A DNA stretch of 64,000 nucleotides from Streptomyces lavendofoliae (lineage in GTDB: Bacteria; Actinomycetota; Actinomycetes; Streptomycetales; Streptomycetaceae), in assembly GCF_014649735.1 (NCBI RefSeq), contig NZ_BMTP01000011.1, forward strand, positions 1 through 64,000. The letters are read 5' to 3'. The position numbers and the translations under genes were made by a program. This document shows positions 1 to 6,538 of the stretch, piece by piece. The stretch's first letter is position 1. Each line of letters opens with the position of its first letter. Under the pieces are notes generated by a model. That model saw only the letters and a program-made list of their open reading frames with translations. It was not told where the DNA came from and did not search any database.

Positions 1-47
1 AGATCGAACCTCGGGCCGAAGCTGCCCACACGCTTGACGAGGAACAT
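1..47 (-). CDS. N-terminal fragment of a leftward gene cut by the window edge
   Basis: On the minus strand an ATG at 47 opens a frame reading MFLVKRVGSFGPRFD before the window ends. A G-rich stretch lies at about 52-62, a few bases before the start on that strand, and could serve as a ribosome binding site. Only 15 codons are visible, so no function can be given. The call rests on the start, the G-rich stretch and the open frame, and could be chance in DNA of this composition. Confidence 0.3.
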   Translation of the reverse strand, partial: MFLVKRVGSFGPRFD

Positions 48-192
48 AGAGGCACCCCCCCCGAGGAGGGCGGGGCACGTCGTACCCCCGGTGACACCCG
101 GAGGCGGCTGACCCGGTGAACCGAACGGTGCGGCGGCACGTATGGGAGGGCGACCTTTCTGTTTCGCACCGGTACGGCATTGGGGGCCATGG

Positions 193-1560
193 ATGAAGCA
201 CGGGCGGCGCACCCTCCGGCGGGCCATCAGGCTGGCGGCCGTCGGGGGACTGCTCTGCGGCGGGCTGATGGTGTCGAACGCGGTGGCGGGCGAGCCGGCG
301 CCGGCGGCCGGCCGGCAGGCCACCTCCGCCGTCCCGCCCGCAGCGACGGCCGCCGGACTCGTGGCCCGGCTGGGGACGTCGCGTACCGCCGGCAGCTGGA
401 TCGGGGCGGACGGCCGCCCGGTCGTCGCCGTGACCGACGACGCCACGGCCACCGAGGTGCGGCGGGCGGGGGTGCGGGCCGAGGTGAAGCGGCACAGCAT
501 GGCGGACCTCCGCTCGGCCACCGATGCCCTGGAACGGGCCCCCAGGGTGCCGGGCACCGCGTGGACGGTGGACTACGCCTCCAATCAGGTCACGGTGTAC
601 GCGGACCGCACCGTGTCCGCCGGTGACTGGTCGCGCATGTCCGGCGTCGCGCACCGGGCGGGCGACTTCGTCCGGATGCGGCGGACCGGGGGTGCCTTCA
701 CCACCAGGATCGACGGCGCGGTCCCCATCTTCAACGGGACCGGCCGCTGCTCGGTCGGGTTCAACGTCACCGACGGGCGGGACAACTACCTGCTGACGGC
801 GGGACATTGCGGCCCGGTCGGCACCCCCTGGTTCCGCGGCGCGGCGGGCGACGCACGACTCGGGACGACGGTCGCCCGCACCTTCCCGGGCAAGGACTTC
901 TCCCTCGTCCGGTACGACGACCGCGGCGCGTTCGACGGCGGCAACGCCGTCGACATCGGCCAGGGCCGGAGCGTGCCGGTGGTCGGTGCCGCCGACCCGG
1001 TCGTCGGCCAGGAGGTCTTCCGCAGCGGCAGCACCACGGGGCTGCGCTCGGGCCGGGTGACCGCGTTGAACGCCACGGTGAACTACCGCGAGGGCACGGT
1101 CGGCGGACTGATCGCGACCACCGTCTGCGCCGAGCCGGGGGACAGCGGCGGCCCGCTCCTCGCCGAGGGTCTGGCCCTGGGGGTGACCTCGGGCGGCAAC
1201 GGCGACTGCGTGGAGGGCGGCATGACGTTCTTCCAGCCCGTCATCCCCGCGCTGACGGCCCTCGGCGTCCGTGTCATCGACGGGCGCACGGCCGCAGACC
1301 GGAACACCGCCGCCGCTCCGTCCGCGCCCCCGGCGGGCACACCGTCCCCGGGCGGGGCCGCGCCGCCCGCCGAGGCCGTCGCACCGCCGGGCGGTACGGT
1401 CCGGGGGCCGGTCACCCCCATCGTCGAGGCGCGCCGGCTCGTCCCGGGCCTGGGGATCATCGGCGTGAGCCTGCTCGCCCTGCTCGCCGTCGGCCGGCTT
1501 CTGGCCGACCGCGCCGACCGCGACCACCTCCGTGCGCACTACTCCCAGCACTGGGGCTGA
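193..1560 (+). CDS. Secreted S1 family (streptogrisin-like) serine protease with C-terminal membrane anchor
   Basis: A chymotrypsin-fold endopeptidase, probably acting outside the cell while held at the membrane. From the ATG at 193 there is a basic N-terminus and hydrophobic signal core ending near AVAGEP. A pro-region of about 130 residues follows. The catalytic triad can be read as His in LTAGHCG (about residue 205), Asp in KDFSLVRYD (about 235) and Ser in GDSGGPL (about 318). Cysteines flank the His and Ser as in alpha-lytic/streptogrisin enzymes. After a Pro/Ala-rich linker the C-terminus has one hydrophobic segment (LGIIGVSLLALLAVG) and a short charged tail, unlike classic free streptogrisins. 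An upstream in-frame ATG at 142 would bury the signal peptide, so 193 is preferred. Confidence 0.88.
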   Translation: MKHGRRTLRRAIRLAAVGGLLCGGLMVSNAVAGEPAPAAGRQATSAVPPAATAAGLVARLGTSRTAGSWIGADGRPVVAVTDDATATEVRRAGVRAEVKRHSMADLRSATDALERAPRVPGTAWTVDYASNQVTVYADRTVSAGDWSRMSGVAHRAGDFVRMRRTGGAFTTRIDGAVPIFNGTGRCSVGFNVTDGRDNYLLTAGHCGPVGTPWFRGAAGDARLGTTVARTFPGKDFSLVRYDDRGAFDGGNAVDIGQGRSVPVVGAADPVVGQEVFRSGSTTGLRSGRVTALNATVNYREGTVGGLIATTVCAEPGDSGGPLLAEGLALGVTSGGNGDCVEGGMTFFQPVIPALTALGVRVIDGRTAADRNTAAAPSAPPAGTPSPGGAAPPAEAVAPPGGTVRGPVTPIVEARRLVPGLGIIGVSLLALLAVGRLLADRADRDHLRAHYSQHWG

Positions 1561-1569
1561 CGCTGGATG

Positions 1570-1603
1570 GATTACCCGGTTCGTGTCGGATAATCCGGTT
1601 ATC
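1570..1603. promoter_or_regulatory. Direct and inverted AT-rich repeats upstream of the secreted-protein gene
   Basis: Two near-identical 12-mers, GATTACCCGGTT (1570-1581) and GATAATCCGGTT (1589-1600), lie about 60-90 bp before the ATG at 1662. The second forms an inverted repeat, GATAA-N5-TTATC (1589-1603). The AT richness stands out from the surrounding DNA. A regulator site is inferred; the factor is unknown. Confidence 0.4.
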
Positions 1604-1661
1604 GACCTACGTGCTTATGGTGGGCCCTCCGAAGCCACCCCCTAGCCTGGGAGACATAGCA

Positions 1662-2069
1662 ATGGGTCAGTCCGCACGTACCTGGGGCGCCGTCATCTCC
1701 ACCGCCGCGCTGATCGCCGGCTCGGTCGGAACGGCCGTCGCCGTCTCGTCCCCGTCCTCCGCGCCGAAGAAGCCCGCGGTCACCGCCGGGCACACCGCCG
1801 CGACGGCCGACGCCACGGTCAAGAGCGTGCGCGCCTGGCAGCAGTTCCGCATCCGCGGCGTGGTCAAGAGCCTGCGCCCGGGCAGCCGCGTCACCCTCCA
1901 GCAGAAGCAGCACGGGCAGTGGACGACGCTCCCCGCCTCGGTGAGGACGACGTCCCGCTCCACCTACAGCATGCGCGTCGTGCTCGGGATGAAGGGCCAC
2001 AACAAGCTGCGCCTCGTCGACAGCCGCAAGCGGGTCGTCTCACCCGTCATCAACGTCCGGGTGCGCTGA
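1662..2069 (+). CDS. Small secreted protein, possible beta-sandwich domain
   Basis: A 135-residue protein of unknown function. The N-terminus MGQSARTWGAVISTAALIAG and following Ala/Val run make a signal peptide. The mature part (about residues 50-135) is basic with alternating hydrophobic positions (FRIRGVVKSLRPGSRVTLQQ, then YSMRVVL and VVSPVINVRVR), which looks like a single beta-sandwich domain as in bacterial surface proteins. The start is set by GGGAGA at about 1649-1654, at good spacing from the ATG. It is separate from the protease before it (101 bp gap). The structural guess is inference; no catalytic motif is visible. Confidence 0.7.
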   Translation: MGQSARTWGAVISTAALIAGSVGTAVAVSSPSSAPKKPAVTAGHTAATADATVKSVRAWQQFRIRGVVKSLRPGSRVTLQQKQHGQWTTLPASVRTTSRSTYSMRVVLGMKGHNKLRLVDSRKRVVSPVINVRVR

Positions 2070-2183
2070 CGCCGGTCGCCCCTTCGTGGGCGGCACCTCG
2101 GGCCCGGTGGCCGGTGCGCGTGGGACCGGCGCCGGGCCGTACGAGTCACCGCCCGGGGCGCCCGTCGTCGCGCTGGCCGGTCC

Positions 2184-2200
2184 GGTACCTACTAGGTACC
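2184..2200. promoter_or_regulatory. 17-bp palindrome overlapping the toxin-antitoxin promoter
   Basis: GGTACCTA-C-TAGGTACC is a perfect palindrome around one central base. It contains the likely -10 (TAGGTA, 2193-2198) and ends 10 bp before the antitoxin ATG at 2210. RHH antitoxins usually repress their own operon by binding such sites, so this is the probable autoregulatory operator. The very short leader suggests near-leaderless translation. Confidence 0.6.
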
Positions 2201-2209
2201 ATCACCGGT

Positions 2210-2449
2210 ATGCCGTCCTTGAACATCACCTTCACCGACGAGGAGCTGGAGGAGGTCCGCGCCGCGGCGGCCGCTGAAGGCAAATCGCTCAAGCAGTACG
2301 TCCACGACCTCCCCCTCCGCGAACGGCAACGGCGGCAGTTCGTCCGCTACGCCGTCTCCTGGGGCGAGGCCCACCGCACCGAGTTCGACGAGGCGTTCCC
2401 CGACGAGATCCCCCGGGCCGAGGAGCGACGGGGAGGCGCGGCCGCCTGA
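2210..2449 (+). CDS. Antitoxin, ribbon-helix-helix type
   Basis: A 79-residue acidic protein. The first 35 residues (LNITFTDEELEEVRAAAAAE, then GKSLKQYVHD) have the strand-helix-turn-helix pattern of RHH antitoxins. The C-terminal half is charged and ends in a flexible acidic stretch likely to wrap the toxin. Its stop (TGA 2447-2449) overlaps the next ATG by one base, so the two are translated as a pair. It should neutralise the downstream Fic-like protein and repress the operon through the palindrome just upstream. Confidence 0.75.
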   Translation: MPSLNITFTDEELEEVRAAAAAEGKSLKQYVHDLPLRERQRRQFVRYAVSWGEAHRTEFDEAFPDEIPRAEERRGGAAA

Positions 2450-2823
2450 TGGTGTTCTACATCGACGTGCCCTGGCTCCTCGACGTCCAGGAGCAGGCCG
2501 TGCCGGAGGACGTGTCCGTGTCGGACTACTCCGCCCTCGTCGCGGCCGTCGCCCGGCACAAGACCCGCATCCCGCGCCCCACGACGGCCGAACCCGACCC
2601 CGCGTGGCGCGCGGCGGCCCTCCTCCACACCCTCGTACGCCTCCAGCCGCTGCCGCACCGCAACTCCCTCTACGCGTGCCAGGTGGCCGTCGCCTACATG
2701 CACGCCGCCGGTGAGGGCATCGACGCCCCCTACGGAGCGCTGGTCGAACTGGTCCGCGACATCCAGGCGGCGAAGGCCACGGTCTACCAGGCGGCGGACC
2801 GCCTCCGCGGCTGGCGGATCTGA
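2449..2823 (+). CDS. Fic/Doc-like toxin component with degenerate active-site loop
   Basis: A 124-residue helical protein in the position of the toxin of a type II module. The region LHTLVRLQPLPHRNSLYACQ followed by VAVAYMHAAG lines up with the Doc/Fic core HxFxDGNKRTAxxxxxxxLxxNG. The helix after the loop and the terminal Gly are kept, but most phosphate-binding loop residues are changed. Small Streptomyces proteins of this kind are annotated as Fic-family toxin components. Whether it still modifies a target such as EF-Tu is uncertain. It is translationally coupled to the antitoxin (TGATG). Confidence 0.7.
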   Translation: MVFYIDVPWLLDVQEQAVPEDVSVSDYSALVAAVARHKTRIPRPTTAEPDPAWRAAALLHTLVRLQPLPHRNSLYACQVAVAYMHAAGEGIDAPYGALVELVRDIQAAKATVYQAADRLRGWRI

Positions 2824-2983
2824 CCGCCGGCGGGCCCCGCTCCCCGCGCGCGGGGGGCGCGACGGGCCGCGCATGCCGGTGGCATGTGCCCCGTACAGGC
2901 TACTGCCGGCAACCTCGCACCCGGCTGATCGTTTGCGGTCATGGACGTACCCCTTCGCCCATGACCCACTCACTGGAGGCCCG

Positions 2984-3610
2984 ATGCGCCGGAAGCTCCC
3001 GACGACCGTCGCCGCACTCGCGTTCGCCACCTTCACCGCCCTGAGCGGCGTCGTCGCCACGGCCGGCGCCGGCGTCGCCGCGGACACCGTCCGCACCCAC
3101 ACCGCGCCGGCCGACACCGCCCCCGCCGACACGATCCCGATCGGCGTCGTGCCCACCGGGACGATCCCGGTCGGCGTCGTCCCGGTCGGCATCGTCCCCA
3201 CCGGCACCGGCATCCTTCCCGTTCCGGTAGCGGACCCGGCCCTGCGCGCGGAGGCGGACCGGATCATGAACCTCACCTACCGCGGGTTCGCCCGCACCCC
3301 GCACGTCGAGCCGTTCGACTGGACGACGGACGGCTGCTCCGTACCCGTCGGATTCGCCCCCTACAGCCAGGTGTTCCGTCCCGCCTGTGTGCAGCACGAC
3401 TTCGGCTACCGCAACTACGGCGCGAACCACGAACTGAGGCTCAGCCCGACCCGCGAGACGAAGAACTGGATCGACAGCCGGTTCCGGACCGAGATGGAGC
3501 GGATCTGCCAGGACACCTACGTCTCCCACCTGGCCGGCCTGAACTGTGTGAACGCGGCCCGCGCCTACTACGTGGCCGTCAGCCTCGGAGGTGACGCGGC
3601 GTTCTTCTGA
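2984..3610 (+). CDS. Secreted phospholipase A2 with elastin-like repeat
   Basis: A 208-residue secreted enzyme of the prokaryotic PLA2 family, expected to hydrolyse the sn-2 ester of phospholipids with calcium. The signal peptide is MRRKLPTTVAALAFATFTAL onward. A linker contains five tandem pentapeptides of type (T/V/I)-(I/V)-P-x-G. The catalytic domain begins near NLTYRGF and has the His-Asp dyad in ACVQHDFGYRN (His about 138, Asp about 139). Cysteines at DGCSV, PACVQ, RICQ and LNCV fit the family's two disulfides. The ATG at 2984 follows GGAGG at 2975. The repeat linker is unusual for the family. Confidence 0.87.
   Translation: MRRKLPTTVAALAFATFTALSGVVATAGAGVAADTVRTHTAPADTAPADTIPIGVVPTGTIPVGVVPVGIVPTGTGILPVPVADPALRAEADRIMNLTYRGFARTPHVEPFDWTTDGCSVPVGFAPYSQVFRPACVQHDFGYRNYGANHELRLSPTRETKNWIDSRFRTEMERICQDTYVSHLAGLNCVNAARAYYVAVSLGGDAAFF
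3131..3205 (+). repeat. Five tandem 15-bp units coding for elastin-like pentapeptides
   Basis: Five in-frame 15-bp units encode TIPIG, VVPTG, TIPVG, VVPVG and IVPTG in a row. They lie between the signal peptide and the phospholipase domain. Codon use differs slightly between units, so the peptide pattern rather than the DNA appears to be kept. Confidence 0.85.
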
Positions 3611-3647
3611 CGGTCCGTCCGGCCGGGCGGGCGCGTTCCTCCGTGCG

Positions 3648-4193
3648 CTACCGCTCGGCCGGCGGCGTCGCCGGCCCACCGGTGAAGCGGTGCCACCAGT
3701 GGTGCCGCCTGGGGTGCACGGCCCGGCCGAGCCGGCGGCCGAGCAGCAGGTAACCCAGCAGCGCGCCCGAGGTGTTGAGCAGGACGTCGTCGACGTCGAA
3801 GGCCCGCCCCGTGATCAGGGCGCCCTGGACGAGTTCCACCAGCAGCATCACCAGCGCGGTGACCACCGCCACGCGCACCAGTCCACGTGCGCGGGGCACC
3901 AGCACCGGCAGCAGGACGCCGAAGGGGACGCCCAGCAGGACGTTGCCGCCGAGCTGCTTGAGGGTGTCCCGGAAGGCCGGTTGTGCGAGGTAGTCGCGGA
4001 TGGAGTCGCCGGGCCGCAGATTGGTGTGCGTCATCGGCTCGGAGGCCGCCGATGGTTCCAGGGTCAGCTTGCCCAGCACCACGGCGAAGGCCACCATCGC
4101 CGCGAAGGCCAGCAGCATCGCCGCCGCCCGGCCCCAGCGGGGCGCTCCCCGTCCGTCCCGTACTCCCTTGCCGCGCAGTTCCGTCCGCGCCAT
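3648..4193 (-). CDS. VanZ-like integral membrane protein
   Basis: About 181 residues with four hydrophobic segments: AAAMLLAFAAMVAFAVVLG, LGGNVLLGVPFGVLLPVLV, VAVVTALVMLLVELVQ and LLNTSGALLGYLLLG. The motif order N-x-LLGxPxG followed by ELxQ and DVDDVLLNTxGxLLGY is the signature of VanZ domains. VanZ proteins give low-level glycopeptide resistance in enterococci; the many actinobacterial homologues have no proven role. ATG at 4193 is preferred; a GTG one codon earlier is equally possible. It is convergent with the phospholipase gene, 37 bp apart. Confidence 0.82.
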   Translation of the reverse strand: MARTELRGKGVRDGRGAPRWGRAAAMLLAFAAMVAFAVVLGKLTLEPSAASEPMTHTNLRPGDSIRDYLAQPAFRDTLKQLGGNVLLGVPFGVLLPVLVPRARGLVRVAVVTALVMLLVELVQGALITGRAFDVDDVLLNTSGALLGYLLLGRRLGRAVHPRRHHWWHRFTGGPATPPAER

Positions 4194-4362
4194 CACAGGC
4201 CCCCAACTCAGGTCGGTCCGCTTCAGCTTCCGTTACCCCCGACGGGGCAGGGCACGCGCCGTGACGATGGGTGACCGTCCGGGATGCGGATGCGGGGAGG
4301 CTCTGTTTGTCTGATCTGGCCCGGCCCCAGTGGCCGTCAACCGGACGGAAGGCAGGATCACG

Positions 4363-4554
4363 ATGAGCATCGCGGACGAACCCGGCAACCGGATCCGCCG
4401 GATGCGCGCCAAGGCGCAGGAGCTGGAGCAGGCGGCGGAACACGCCACCGACCCGCAGGAGAGCCGGCGGCTGCGGGACAAGGCCCGCCGGCTCAAGGAC
4501 CAGAGCGAGCAGGAGGGCGGCATGGCCGGCGGGGGCACCGACCCGATGCGGTGA
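4363..4554 (+). CDS. Small charged coiled-coil protein (DUF6381-like)
   Basis: A 63-residue, highly charged, helix-forming protein: heptad-like RIRRMRAKAQELEQAAEHAT and RLRDKARRLKDQSEQE, then a glycine-rich tail. I recall this pattern from small Streptomyces proteins assigned to DUF6381, with no known function. ATG at 4363 follows GGAAGGCAGG with good spacing. No partner is evident; the next gene is on the opposite strand. Confidence 0.65.
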   Translation: MSIADEPGNRIRRMRAKAQELEQAAEHATDPQESRRLRDKARRLKDQSEQEGGMAGGGTDPMR

Positions 4555-4720
4555 CCCAGACCCACCGCGACCTCTCGCAGGTTCGCCCGGGCCCACGCTC
4601 CCGGGGCGCGGCGCGCCGACACGGCGGCCGTACGAGGCGCGGCGGGCGGCAGCGGCCCGGCGCCGGCCGCCGCCCGCCCCTTCGCCCGGCCGGTGGACGC
4701 GGGCGGTCGGGGTCGCGGTC

Positions 4721-5149
4721 CTAGCGGACGCGTCCCTCCGGGGCCTCCTCGTCGTCGTCCTCGGGCAGGTGGACGTCGTCCACGGCGATGTTGACCTCGA
4801 CGACCTCGAGGCCCGTCATGCGTTCCACCGCCTCCACGACGTTCTCGCGCACGGCTCCGGCCACGTCCGCGATGGGGACGCCGTACTCGACGACGAGTTC
4901 GAGGTCGACGGCGCTCTGGCGCTCGCCCACCTCGACCTTGACCCCACGCGTGATGCTCGCGCGCCCGCCCGGTACCCGGTCACGGACGGCCCCGACGGTA
5001 CGGGCCAGGCCGCCGCCCAGAGCGTGGACCCCGTCCACCTCCCTGGCCGCCATTCCGGCGATCTTGACGACCACCGCGTCCGCGATGGTCGTCCTGCCCC
5101 GCGCCGCCGGGTCGGCAGCGGGGTTCCTCGAACCGCTCGGCTCCGTCAT
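4721..5149 (-). CDS. Asp23/Gls24 family envelope stress protein
   Basis: 142 residues. The Asp23 core runs from TTIADAVVVKIAGMAAREVD GVHALGG through KVEVGERQSAVDLELVVEYG to VERMTGLEVVEVNIAVDDVH. The C-terminus is acidic (EDDDEEAPEG). In Firmicutes members sit at the membrane and help maintain cell-wall homeostasis; Streptomyces has several copies, often with DUF-type membrane partners, none of which adjoin here. ATG at 5149 is preceded on its strand by GAGGAGG. It is divergent from the cold-shock gene. Confidence 0.88.
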   Translation of the reverse strand: MTEPSGSRNPAADPAARGRTTIADAVVVKIAGMAAREVDGVHALGGGLARTVGAVRDRVPGGRASITRGVKVEVGERQSAVDLELVVEYGVPIADVAGAVRENVVEAVERMTGLEVVEVNIAVDDVHLPEDDDEEAPEGRVR

Positions 5150-5340
5150 GAGGTAGCCACCTCCTCGGGTGCGAAGGATCGGGGGAGTCCCTCATCCCAG
5201 GGTGCGCCCGGTGCCCGGCCCCCGCACGCGGGGCACCGCGCGACACGCGGCGTGACACGCACCGGCCGTGTGCGCTGCGTAGCGGCGCGACCACTGTTCG
5301 GGTACGGTCGAGGACAGAGAAGTCGTGGTTCCGAAGTGTG

Positions 5341-5364
5341 CGCCCGTGATCGCGATCACGGGCG
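5341..5364. promoter_or_regulatory. Perfect 24-bp palindrome upstream of the cold-shock gene
   Basis: CGCCCGTGATCG is followed immediately by its reverse complement. It starts 103 bp before the cold-shock ATG and lies downstream of a candidate -10 (TACGGT, 5303-5308), so it may be transcribed and fold, or act as a DNA operator. Perfect palindromes of this length without a loop usually mark dimeric protein sites. Confidence 0.6.
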
Positions 5365-5386
5365 TTCGTGCTGTCACACCCCATGT

Positions 5387-5422
5387 CGGGCCCGCACTCT
5401 CCGGGCCCGCACGGTGCGGGCC
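5387..5422 (+). promoter_or_regulatory. Two competing stems in the cold-shock mRNA leader
   Basis: The 11-mer CGGGCCCGCAC occurs twice (5387-5397 and 5402-5412). A single complementary segment, GTGCGGGCC (5414-5422), can pair with either copy. The stems are mutually exclusive and end 9 bases before the ribosome binding site GGAGG (5434-5438). This could be a temperature- or protein-dependent switch; that is inference. Confidence 0.45.
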
Positions 5423-5443
5423 GTTCACTCATAGGAGGCCGAT

Positions 5444-5647
5444 ATGGCTACCGGAACGGTCAAGTGGTTCAACAGTGAGAAGGGCTTCGGCTTCATCGCC
5501 CAGGACGGCGGCGGGCCGGACGTCTTCGCCCACTACTCCAACATCACCGGGGGTGGGTACCGCGAGCTGCTCGAGGGGCAGAAGGTGACCTTCGACGTCA
5601 CCGACGGCCGCAAGGGCCCGCAGGCGGAGAACATCGTCTCGGCCTGA
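5444..5647 (+). CDS. CspA-family cold-shock protein
   Basis: A 67-residue single OB-fold nucleic-acid binding protein. RNP1 (KGFGFI, residues 13-18) and RNP2 (VFAHY, 27-31) are intact, and the length is standard. It should bind single-stranded RNA and DNA and melt RNA secondary structure; several copies are usual in Streptomyces. The ATG follows a strong ATAGGAGG. The long structured leader and palindrome upstream suggest regulation at both DNA and RNA level. It stands alone and is followed by a large hairpin. Confidence 0.96.
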   Translation: MATGTVKWFNSEKGFGFIAQDGGGPDVFAHYSNITGGGYRELLEGQKVTFDVTDGRKGPQAENIVSA

Positions 5648-5654
5648 CGTCCTG

Positions 5655-5718
5655 GGCGGGGCGGCCATGGACCGCGCGAGCGCGCAGCGGCGCGGAGCGC
5701 CGCCGTGGCCGCCCCGCC
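5655..5718 (+). terminator. GC-rich hairpin after the cold-shock gene
   Basis: A 16-bp stem (5655-5670 with 5703-5718, one G:T pair) starts 8 bp after the stop codon. The loop can form a smaller stem. There is no U-tract, as is common for Streptomyces terminators. Confidence 0.65.
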
Positions 5719-5772
5719 GTCATGCCGGCCCGTGCCGCCCCGCCCATCCGTGCCCTGCCCCTCCCCGGCGAA

Positions 5773-5789
5773 TCGAACAGGCGTATGAT
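5773..5789 (+). promoter_or_regulatory. LexA-like half-conserved box overlapping a -10 hexamer
   Basis: TCGAAC-N4-GTATGA (5773-5788) matches the left half of the actinobacterial SOS consensus TCGAAC-N4-GTTCGA and partly the right. It contains TATGAT (5784-5789), a good -10 placed 7 nt before the ATG at 5797, so the mRNA should be leaderless and repressible. Confidence 0.4.
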
Positions 5790-5796
5790 TCTTGCC

Positions 5797-6117
5797 ATGG
5801 CCGGATATCGCTTCCCCGACGACCTGCGCGCCGCGCAGACCCGCTTGCACCGGGCGACCGCGGAACTCACCGCCCTGTGCCGCAAGCTCCCCCGGAGCGC
5901 CGAGCCCCTGCCCGGCCGCCCGGACGGCCCCGGCTGGACGGAGGAGGAGAAGGAAGCCGTCGCACGGCTGCGCACGGAGTGCGTCGAGCTGTCCCTCCGC
6001 ATCAGCACCCACGCCCACTGGTACGCGTTCGAGGCGGAGGAGCGCGTACGGGCGCGCTCCGAACTGAAGGCCGTCACGCGGACGCCACCGCAGCGCGGCA
6101 CCACCGAAGCCGCCTGA
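5797..6117 (+). CDS. Conserved Streptomyces protein of unknown function
   Basis: 106 residues, helical, no signal peptide or membrane segment. Features are YRFPDDLRAAQTRLHRATAE near the N-terminus, a Pro-rich turn and a second helical stretch (TEEEKEAVARLRTECVELSL). I have seen similar proteins paired with DUF6233 genes, as here (39 bp gap to the next gene). The start at 5797 is chosen because a -10 hexamer ends 7 nt upstream, giving leaderless translation; an in-frame ATG at 5785 would fall inside the -10. Confidence 0.7.
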   Translation: MAGYRFPDDLRAAQTRLHRATAELTALCRKLPRSAEPLPGRPDGPGWTEEEKEAVARLRTECVELSLRISTHAHWYAFEAEERVRARSELKAVTRTPPQRGTTEAA

Positions 6118-6156
6118 CCCCGTGCCCCCGCCCACGACGTCCGACAGGACAGGACC

Positions 6157-6504
6157 GTGTCCGATCCACTGCCGTCCCCGTACCCGCCCGACGACGAGCG
6201 CCTGGCCGCCATCGAGGCGTATCTGACCGTGCAGATCATGCACGTCAGACAGCAGCGCGCGGCGAAGGCCAGGGAGCGGGAGATCCAGCAGCGCACGGCT
6301 CCGCCGGCCCCGCCGCCGTACCGCCTCCAGCGCAGCCTGGACGCCACCCGCACCCCGGTGAAGGTGCACATCGGGACCTGCGCGCTGGCCGGCCGGGGCG
6401 CCTCCGGGGTGTCGGGGGAGACCGCGCGGCGCGCCCTCGCGGAGCAGGTGGAGGCGTGTTCGGTGTGCCGCCCGGACACCGAGCTGGGCGTCATCGACGG
6501 CTAG
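6157..6504 (+). CDS. DUF6233-type protein with C-terminal Cys/His motif
   Basis: 115 residues from GTG at 6157. The N-terminal half is a charged helix with AIEAYLTVQIMHVRQQRAAK. The C-terminal half has VKVHIGTCALAGR, then a helix, then ACSVCRPDTELGVID. The spaced Cys/His residues (HxGxC, CxxCRPDT) suggest a small metal-binding knuckle, and this layout is what I recall for Streptomyces DUF6233 proteins. Function is unknown. It probably forms an operon with the gene before it. Confidence 0.72.
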   Translation: MSDPLPSPYPPDDERLAAIEAYLTVQIMHVRQQRAAKAREREIQQRTAPPAPPPYRLQRSLDATRTPVKVHIGTCALAGRGASGVSGETARRALAEQVEACSVCRPDTELGVIDG

Positions 6505-6538
6505 CGGGTGGCGGTGCGCCGCCCCGCAGCCGGGCTCG

